The position numbers were made by a program, and so were the translations under genes. A stretch of DNA of 64,000 nucleotides from Shimia sp. R10_1 (GTDB taxonomy: Bacteria; Pseudomonadota; Alphaproteobacteria; Rhodobacterales; Rhodobacteraceae): NCBI RefSeq assembly GCF_017744095.1, contig NZ_JAGHQX010000001.1:62001-126000 (forward strand). Reading direction: 5' to 3'. Below are positions 59,425 through 64,000 of this stretch, in pieces. Every line of letters begins with the position of its first letter. The stretch's first letter is position 1. The notes beneath the pieces are model-generated. The model was not told the origin of the DNA. It ran no database searches and saw nothing but the letters and a program-made list of their open reading frames with translations.

Positions 59425-60575
59425 TGTGGCGAGCCGTCGCGTCTAACGCGCTGACGTTGCTGATTGTGGCGCTGTTCCTTTTGGGCGGCGTCATTCTCTT
59501 TGGACAGTCGACATATCGCGCAGAGGGGCCGCTTTCGGAGCCCGTGTGTCTGCGTGTGCAGAGTGGCTCAAATATGAGCCGCGTTTCTCAAGATCTCGAA
59601 AACCGTGGGGCGATTGCAAATGGCATGCTGTTTCGCATCGGTGCCGATTATGCGGACAAGGCGGATCAGCTGAAAGCTGGTGCTTTCCTTGTGCCTGCGG
59701 GCGCGTCGATGGAAGAGATTGTCGATATCGTGACCCGTGGCGGCGCGAGCACCTGCGGCACCGAAGTGGTGTATCGTGTGGGTGTGACCCGCAAACTCGT
59801 GCAAGTGCGTGAGCTGGATCCGGCGACAGGCAGCTTTGTGGAAGTTGTGTCTTTCAACCCGGCAGAAGAGGAAGCCCCTGCCGCCTTTGACCGTGTGCGG
59901 GCGGAAGCAGACACGCGCTATCGCATTGCCGTGGCCGAAGGTGTGACCAGCTGGCAGGTGATGGATTCGCTCAACAACATCGACTTGCTGACCGGTGAGA
60001 TCGCGCGCCCTGAAGAGGGCAGCCTTGCGCCAGACAGCTATGAGGTGCGTGTGGGCGACAGCCGCGAAAGCGTGATTGCAAGGATGCAGAACGCTCAAGA
60101 AGTGCTTTTGGCGGCAGCTTGGGAAAGTCGCGCCGATGATGTGCCTCTGAACAGCGCTGAGGAGCTTCTGATCCTTGCGTCGATCATTGAGAAAGAAACC
60201 GGGGTTGCTGAAGAGCGCCGTCAGGTGGCCAGCGTGTTTGCCAACCGTTTGGATCGGGGCATGCGTTTGCAGACAGACCCGACGGTGATCTATGGCGTGA
60301 CCGAGGGCGTTGGCGTGCTTGGGCGTGGATTGCGCCAGAGCGAGTTGCGTGCAGCGACACCGTGGAACACCTACGTGATCGAAGGTCTGCCACCGACGCC
60401 GATTGCCAATCCGGGGCGCGCGAGTCTTGAGGCTGCGGCCAATCCCGATGAGACGCCGTATATCTTCTTTGTGGCGGATGGCACCGGGGGGCATGCGTTT
60501 GCCACAACTCTGGCTGAGCACAATCAGAACGTCGCCAGATGGCGGCAGATTGAAGCAGAACGCGCCAATCAGTGA
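59424..60575 (+). CDS. mltG: Endolytic murein transglycosylase
   Basis: A 383-residue inner-membrane protein with one N-terminal helix (SNALTLLIVALFLLGGVILF) and a YceG/LysM-like periplasmic domain. The catalytic Glu is in ILASIIEKETGVAEER, and QTDPTVIYGVTEGVG and IANPGRASLEAAANP are family blocks. MltG cuts nascent glycan strands and sets their length. Coupling to fabF is standard in many Proteobacteria. A terminator follows directly. Confidence 0.94.
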   Translation: MWRAVASNALTLLIVALFLLGGVILFGQSTYRAEGPLSEPVCLRVQSGSNMSRVSQDLENRGAIANGMLFRIGADYADKADQLKAGAFLVPAGASMEEIVDIVTRGGASTCGTEVVYRVGVTRKLVQVRELDPATGSFVEVVSFNPAEEEAPAAFDRVRAEADTRYRIAVAEGVTSWQVMDSLNNIDLLTGEIARPEEGSLAPDSYEVRVGDSRESVIARMQNAQEVLLAAAWESRADDVPLNSAEELLILASIIEKETGVAEERRQVASVFANRLDRGMRLQTDPTVIYGVTEGVGVLGRGLRQSELRAATPWNTYVIEGLPPTPIANPGRASLEAAANPDETPYIFFVADGTGGHAFATTLAEHNQNVARWRQIEAERANQ

Positions 60576-60589
60576 TGTGATGAAACAGA

Positions 60590-60618
60590 AACGCGGCTCC
60601 AATCGGGGCCGCGTTTTT
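60590..60618 (+). terminator. Rho-independent terminator of the fab-mltG cluster
   Basis: A perfect 8 bp stem (aacgcggc 60590-60597, gccgcgtt 60608-60615) with a T tail, 15 bases after the mltG stop. Confidence 0.9.
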
Positions 60619-61119
60619 CTTTGGCAGATAGAGACATTTGTCTGTCAGTCGAGATTTGTGATCTCAATTGCTGGCGGGTGTTGGAATGTGGTGTTGGCGG
60701 CGTCAGTTGCAGGGCCCTGCTGCACTGTGCCCAGGAGCCATAGTGCCGAGAAGGGCAACAGCCAAGCAGCGTGTCGCAGTGCTTTGCGTTTCCTCAATTG
60801 GCTCATGCGATCCACCCCAACTACAGCGCTCCAGTTTTCATACCTTTGCGCCAGAACGTATCAGGGGATCCTGGCGGGAATGTGGTGTCTTGTCTGTGCA
60901 CTGGAAACAGAGTGTTTCTGGGGGATGTGCCGCGCGCAACACATCGCGTTCGCCTCGTTATATCATTGTAAATATTTAATAATTTGACTGATTTCATGCC
61001 GTGAACTAGCGTTTTGTGGTGCTGGAGTACCGATGATTGGCCCAATGCGCGTAGCTGACTTGGGTGATCTGGATGACACATGCGGAGGGGATCACTGCGC
61101 ATAGAGGTAACGAGCATAG
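60619..61119. other. Intergenic region upstream of the gene transfer agent cluster
   Basis: About 500 bases with no supportable gene. An AT-rich stretch at 60955-60995 may hold the promoter of the gene transfer agent genes. Short open frames on the plus strand have no RBS or family match. Confidence 0.55.
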
Positions 61120-61470
61120 ATGACACAACATTTTTCGCCAGCGGATGAGCGCGCGCTGGACCCAGAGCTGCGTGTATTGAAGCGAACTTTGTTTGACTTA
61201 AACCAAGACCTGTTGCGGCTTCATGCGGCTTTGCGGGCGGAGGATTTGGGCAAACTTCGCGATACAGCAATGCTCTTTGGGCATTTGCGCCAGTGCATTC
61301 GACTGGCCCTTTTGATGGAGACCGACCTTGAAGAACGCGACGCAAGAACGGGCCATGCAGCCCGAAGCAACCCCCTCGATCTCGATGCGGCACGGACTGC
61401 GATCCGGTGCCGCCTGGATCGCCTCCGAACCTGCCGAGGTGCAGGCAGCGTTTCTGGACAGCTTGAGTGA
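61120..61470 (+). CDS. Putative gene transfer agent small terminase (g1-like)
   Basis: A 116-residue protein directly before a large terminase. It has a helical core with heptad-like leucines (LRVLKRTLFDLNQDLLRLHA, then LRDTAMLFGHLRQCIRLALL). In RcGTA the g1 product, a small terminase, occupies this place. The match is by position, size and helix content, not by motif. Its last part overlaps the start of the large terminase by more than 140 bases in another frame; the true stop codon supports the full frame, so only one of the two starts may be misjudged. Confidence 0.55.
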   Translation: MTQHFSPADERALDPELRVLKRTLFDLNQDLLRLHAALRAEDLGKLRDTAMLFGHLRQCIRLALLMETDLEERDARTGHAARSNPLDLDAARTAIRCRLDRLRTCRGAGSVSGQLE

Positions 61471-62740
61471 GGGGGAGCTATTGGCGCTCCCTTTTTTGTT
61501 TGATTTCTGGGCGTTGCCGCATCAGTTGCCGCCGGAGAGCAACTGGAAGACCTGGGTGATCCTTGGCGGACGCGGCGCGGGGAAGACCCGCGCCGGTGCG
61601 GAGTGGGTGCGCAGCATGGTGGAAGGGGCGCAGCCGCAGGATTTGGGGCAGGCACGGCGGGTGGCGCTGGTGGGGGAAACCATCGACCAAGTGCGCGAGG
61701 TGATGATTTTTGGAGTAAGTGGTTTGATCGCTTGTGCGCCGCCTGATCGTCGCCCCGTGTGGGAGGCCGGGCGTCGCAGGTTGGTGTGGCCCAATGGCGC
61801 GATTGCGCAGGCGTTTTCTGCCCATGACCCAGAAAGTTTGCGTGGGCCGCAGTTTGATGCGGCTTGGGTGGATGAGTTGGCCAAATGGCGCAATGGGCAG
61901 GAAACCTGGGATATGCTGCAGTTTGCACTGCGCTTGGGGGACAATCCGCAACAGGTGGTGACAACCACACCGCGCAATGTTGGTGTGTTGAAGACACTTC
62001 TGAAAGCTGACAGCACAGTGCAGACCTCTGCGCCTACCGAGGCCAACCGGGCCTATCTGGCGGAGAGCTTTCTGCGAGAGGTGGAAGCACGCTATGCCGG
62101 CACGCGGCTTGGGCGGCAGGAGTTGGCAGGAGAGCTGCTTGAGGACACAGACGGTGCGTTGTGGACACATGGCCAGATGGATGGGCTTCGGTGCGAGGCG
62201 TTGCCTGAAATGGATCGCATTGTGGTGGCGGTGGATCCGCCTGTGAGTGGCCATGCTGGCTCCGATGAATGTGGGATCATCGTGGTTGGTGCGCAGACCA
62301 AAGGGCAAGTGCAGGATTGGCGTGCCTGGGTGCTGGATGATGTCAGTGTGCGGGCTGCAAGCCCGGATGCCTGGGCGCGGGTGGCGCTGACAGCGATGGA
62401 AAGCTGGGGCGCAGATCGTCTGGTGGCTGAGGTCAATCAGGGCGGTGATTTGGTGCAGTCGGTCATCAATCAGATTGATCCGCTTGTGCCGTATAAAGCG
62501 GTGCGCGCCAGCCGGGGGAAAGTCGCACGATCGGAGCCTGTGGCGGCGCTCTATGAGCAGGGGCGCGTGATGCATATGGCCGGGCTTGAAGCGCTGGAGG
62601 ACCAGATGTGTGAGATGACCACACGGGGGTTCGTAGGCCAGGGCAGCCCGGATCGCGTGGACGCGCTGGTCTGGGCGTTGCATGAACTGATCATCGCTCC
62701 CTCTGCGCATTGGCGGCGGCCGCGCCTGCGTGAGTTGTGA
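61328..62740 (+). CDS. Gene transfer agent large terminase (g2-like)
   Basis: A 470-residue terminase. Walker A is LGGRGAGKTRAGAEWV, Walker B is in FDAAWVDELAKWRNGQETW, and the nuclease acids lie near VAVDPPVSGHAGSDECGI and the final DRVDALVWALHEL. It packages host DNA into GTA heads. The start is a TTG at 61328 with GGAG 7 bases upstream; internal ATGs at 61355 and 61385 have weak sites. A portal gene follows 135 bp later on the same strand. Confidence 0.88.
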   Translation: MKNATQERAMQPEATPSISMRHGLRSGAAWIASEPAEVQAAFLDSLSEGELLALPFLFDFWALPHQLPPESNWKTWVILGGRGAGKTRAGAEWVRSMVEGAQPQDLGQARRVALVGETIDQVREVMIFGVSGLIACAPPDRRPVWEAGRRRLVWPNGAIAQAFSAHDPESLRGPQFDAAWVDELAKWRNGQETWDMLQFALRLGDNPQQVVTTTPRNVGVLKTLLKADSTVQTSAPTEANRAYLAESFLREVEARYAGTRLGRQELAGELLEDTDGALWTHGQMDGLRCEALPEMDRIVVAVDPPVSGHAGSDECGIIVVGAQTKGQVQDWRAWVLDDVSVRAASPDAWARVALTAMESWGADRLVAEVNQGGDLVQSVINQIDPLVPYKAVRASRGKVARSEPVAALYEQGRVMHMAGLEALEDQMCEMTTRGFVGQGSPDRVDALVWALHELIIAPSAHWRRPRLREL

Positions 62741-62875
62741 CATACGCAACATCCACCGTGCGGTCGTGAAGTCTCAAGTTAAGATTAATTTTAGATACCT
62801 AGAGTTGTCCAAAGCGTCTGGAGCGCTGCGGGCCAAGACAGTTGCAAAAGCCTTGATGAGTGGGAGCTGCAGACA

Positions 62876-64000
62876 ATGCTAGGAAAGATCTTTCAGCGTG
62901 ATACAGAGCAGGACGCGGCCGTCGCTGCGGCGCAAAAGAAAAAGGCGAGCGCAACGGGAAAGGTTGTGGCCTGGCACAGCGCTGGTCGCATTGCCTGGAG
63001 CCCTCGGGACACGGTGTCGCTGACCCGCACGGGGTTTGCGGGCAACCCGGTTGGATTTCGCTGTGTGCGTATGATTGCAGAGGCGGCGGCGGCTTTGCCG
63101 TTGGTGCTGCAGGACAAAGATCAACGATTTGAAACACACCCGGTCCTCGCGCTGTTGGCACACCCCAATGGCGGACAGGGTCATGCGGAGCTGTTTGAAG
63201 CGCTTTACGGGCAGCTGTTGCTGTCTGGGAACAGCTATCTTGAAGCTGTCAGCAGCGCGGCGGGTTTGCCGATGGAGCTGCATGTGCTGCGCTCTGATCG
63301 AATGAGTGTGGTTCCGGGCAGCGATGGCTGGCCGGTTGGGTATGAATATGCGGTGGGGGCGCGCAAACACCGCTTTGCCGTGGGGGAGCTTTCCCCGATT
63401 TGTCATATCAAGATGTTTCATCCGCAAGATGACCACTACGGGTTGTCGCCAATGCAAGCCGCAGCCACGGCGTTGGATGTTCATAACAGCGCGTCGCGCT
63501 GGTCCAAAGCGTTGCTTGACAACGCCGCGCGGCCTTCTGGTGCAATCGTTTATCAGGGCCACGACGGGCAGAGCAGTTTGAGCAATGATCAATATGATCG
63601 ACTGGTCAGCGAGATGGAGAGCCATCATCAAGGCGCGCGCAATGCGGGGCGTCCCATGCTGCTAGAGGGTGGGCTGGATTGGAAACCTATGGGGTTTTCG
63701 CCAAGTGATATGGAGTTCCAGAAAACAAAAGAGGCGGCAGCGCGTGAAATTGCGCTGGCCTTTGGGGTACCTCCGATGCTGCTGGGTATTCCCGGGGATG
63801 CGACCTATGCGAATTATCAGGAAGCCAATCGGGCGTTTTACCGTTTGACGGTGCTGCCCTTGGCCAGCCGGGTTGCAGCGGCTGTGGGCAGTTGGCTGGC
63901 GCAGCATTTTGGCGAAGCGGTGCAACTCAAGCTGGATTTGGATCAGGTCCCGGCACTTGCCCCTGAAAGGGAGGCCCATTGGGCGCGCATCGCTGGTGCG
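62876..64000 (+). CDS. Gene transfer agent portal protein (g3-like, partial)
   Basis: The first 375 codons are open to the window edge from ATG 62876, with GGGAG 10 bases upstream. Portal motifs of the HK97 type are visible: RTGFAGNPVGFRCVRMIAE, EALYGQLLLSGNSYLE, HPQDDHYGLSPMQAAATALD and FGVPPMLLGIPGDATYANYQ. The portal forms the DNA entry ring of the capsid. The 3' end and the protease and capsid genes expected next lie outside the window. Confidence 0.88.
   Translation, partial: MLGKIFQRDTEQDAAVAAAQKKKASATGKVVAWHSAGRIAWSPRDTVSLTRTGFAGNPVGFRCVRMIAEAAAALPLVLQDKDQRFETHPVLALLAHPNGGQGHAELFEALYGQLLLSGNSYLEAVSSAAGLPMELHVLRSDRMSVVPGSDGWPVGYEYAVGARKHRFAVGELSPICHIKMFHPQDDHYGLSPMQAAATALDVHNSASRWSKALLDNAARPSGAIVYQGHDGQSSLSNDQYDRLVSEMESHHQGARNAGRPMLLEGGLDWKPMGFSPSDMEFQKTKEAAAREIALAFGVPPMLLGIPGDATYANYQEANRAFYRLTVLPLASRVAAAVGSWLAQHFGEAVQLKLDLDQVPALAPEREAHWARIAGA

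Noticed and set aside
61478-62752. 424-codon open frame antisense to the terminase
   Set aside because: A shadow of the high-GC terminase gene with His/Arg/Pro-rich nonsense protein and no family match.
61120-64000. Prophage
   Set aside because: Gene order and location fit a gene transfer agent; no integrase, repressor, attachment site or lysis gene is visible in the window. The right edge prevents a final decision.

Overview
The window reads as a contiguous piece of chromosome from a marine alphaproteobacterium of the Rhodobacteraceae (roseobacter group). This rests on gene content: a FabDG-AcpP-FabF-MltG cluster followed by the start of an RcGTA-type gene transfer agent cluster, a GlpVSTPQ-type glycerol ABC transporter with its DUF2160 partner, a Pta-AckA pair, porins of the alphaproteobacterial type and an orphan FliG. 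No rRNA, transposase, integrase or CRISPR array is visible. One tRNA gene, tRNA-Leu(CAA), is present.

Layout, left to right. 0-13.4 kb: the end of a CcmG/DsbE-type thioredoxin, an endonuclease/exonuclease/phosphatase protein, a DUF1223 secreted protein, FliG, a TPR protein, PurB, two small envelope proteins, an alpha/beta hydrolase-OsmC fusion, a DUF3445 (heme-dependent N-demethylase family) protein, an arginine catabolism block (ornithine cyclodeaminase, arginase, divergent Lrp regulator), DsbB, a YqaA-type membrane protein, the tRNA and a small outer membrane barrel. 13.6-16.9 kb: a BlaI-BlaR1-like pair with a perfect operator palindrome, then a uracil-DNA-glycosylase-like orphan next to a degenerate intergenic repeat.

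17-23 kb is the glycerol-type ABC transporter operon on the minus strand. Divergent from it, 23.3-27.3 kb holds a fumarylpyruvate-hydrolase-like gene and a 1070-residue self-sufficient reductive dehalogenase, which fuses a cobalamin/2x[4Fe-4S] dehalogenase to a flavin/NAD(P)/[2Fe-2S] reductase. This is the most striking gene in the window. 27.4-32.2 kb carries AckA-Pta, a flavin reductase, a secreted trypsin-like protease, a VOC protein and a LysE exporter. 32.3-39.9 kb is a complete type I secretion locus: a Bap/LapA-like repeat protein followed by TolC-like, ABC and HlyD components in overlapping frames.

40.7-45.4 kb: two tandem porins, trigger factor and a DUF1330 protein. 45.4-49.8 kb: a GlxA-type AraC regulator, an HlyD protein with a small membrane partner, a lytic transglycosylase lipoprotein and an acetyltransferase. 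49.9-51.1 kb is rpsF-rpsR-rplI. 52.1-54.1 kb has a YceI protein facing a cytochrome b561-YceI fusion. 54.3-60.6 kb is the fatty acid synthesis cluster, which contains two unexpected members: a ClpP/crotonase-like lipoprotein between fabD and fabG, and a HisA-like TIM barrel with the first catalytic Asp replaced by Glu between acpP and fabF. 61.1-64 kb starts the gene transfer agent cluster (putative small terminase, large terminase, portal) and runs off the right edge.

Start codons were set by ribosome-binding-site spacing and signal peptides. Functions come from recognising families by eye; no database search was run.
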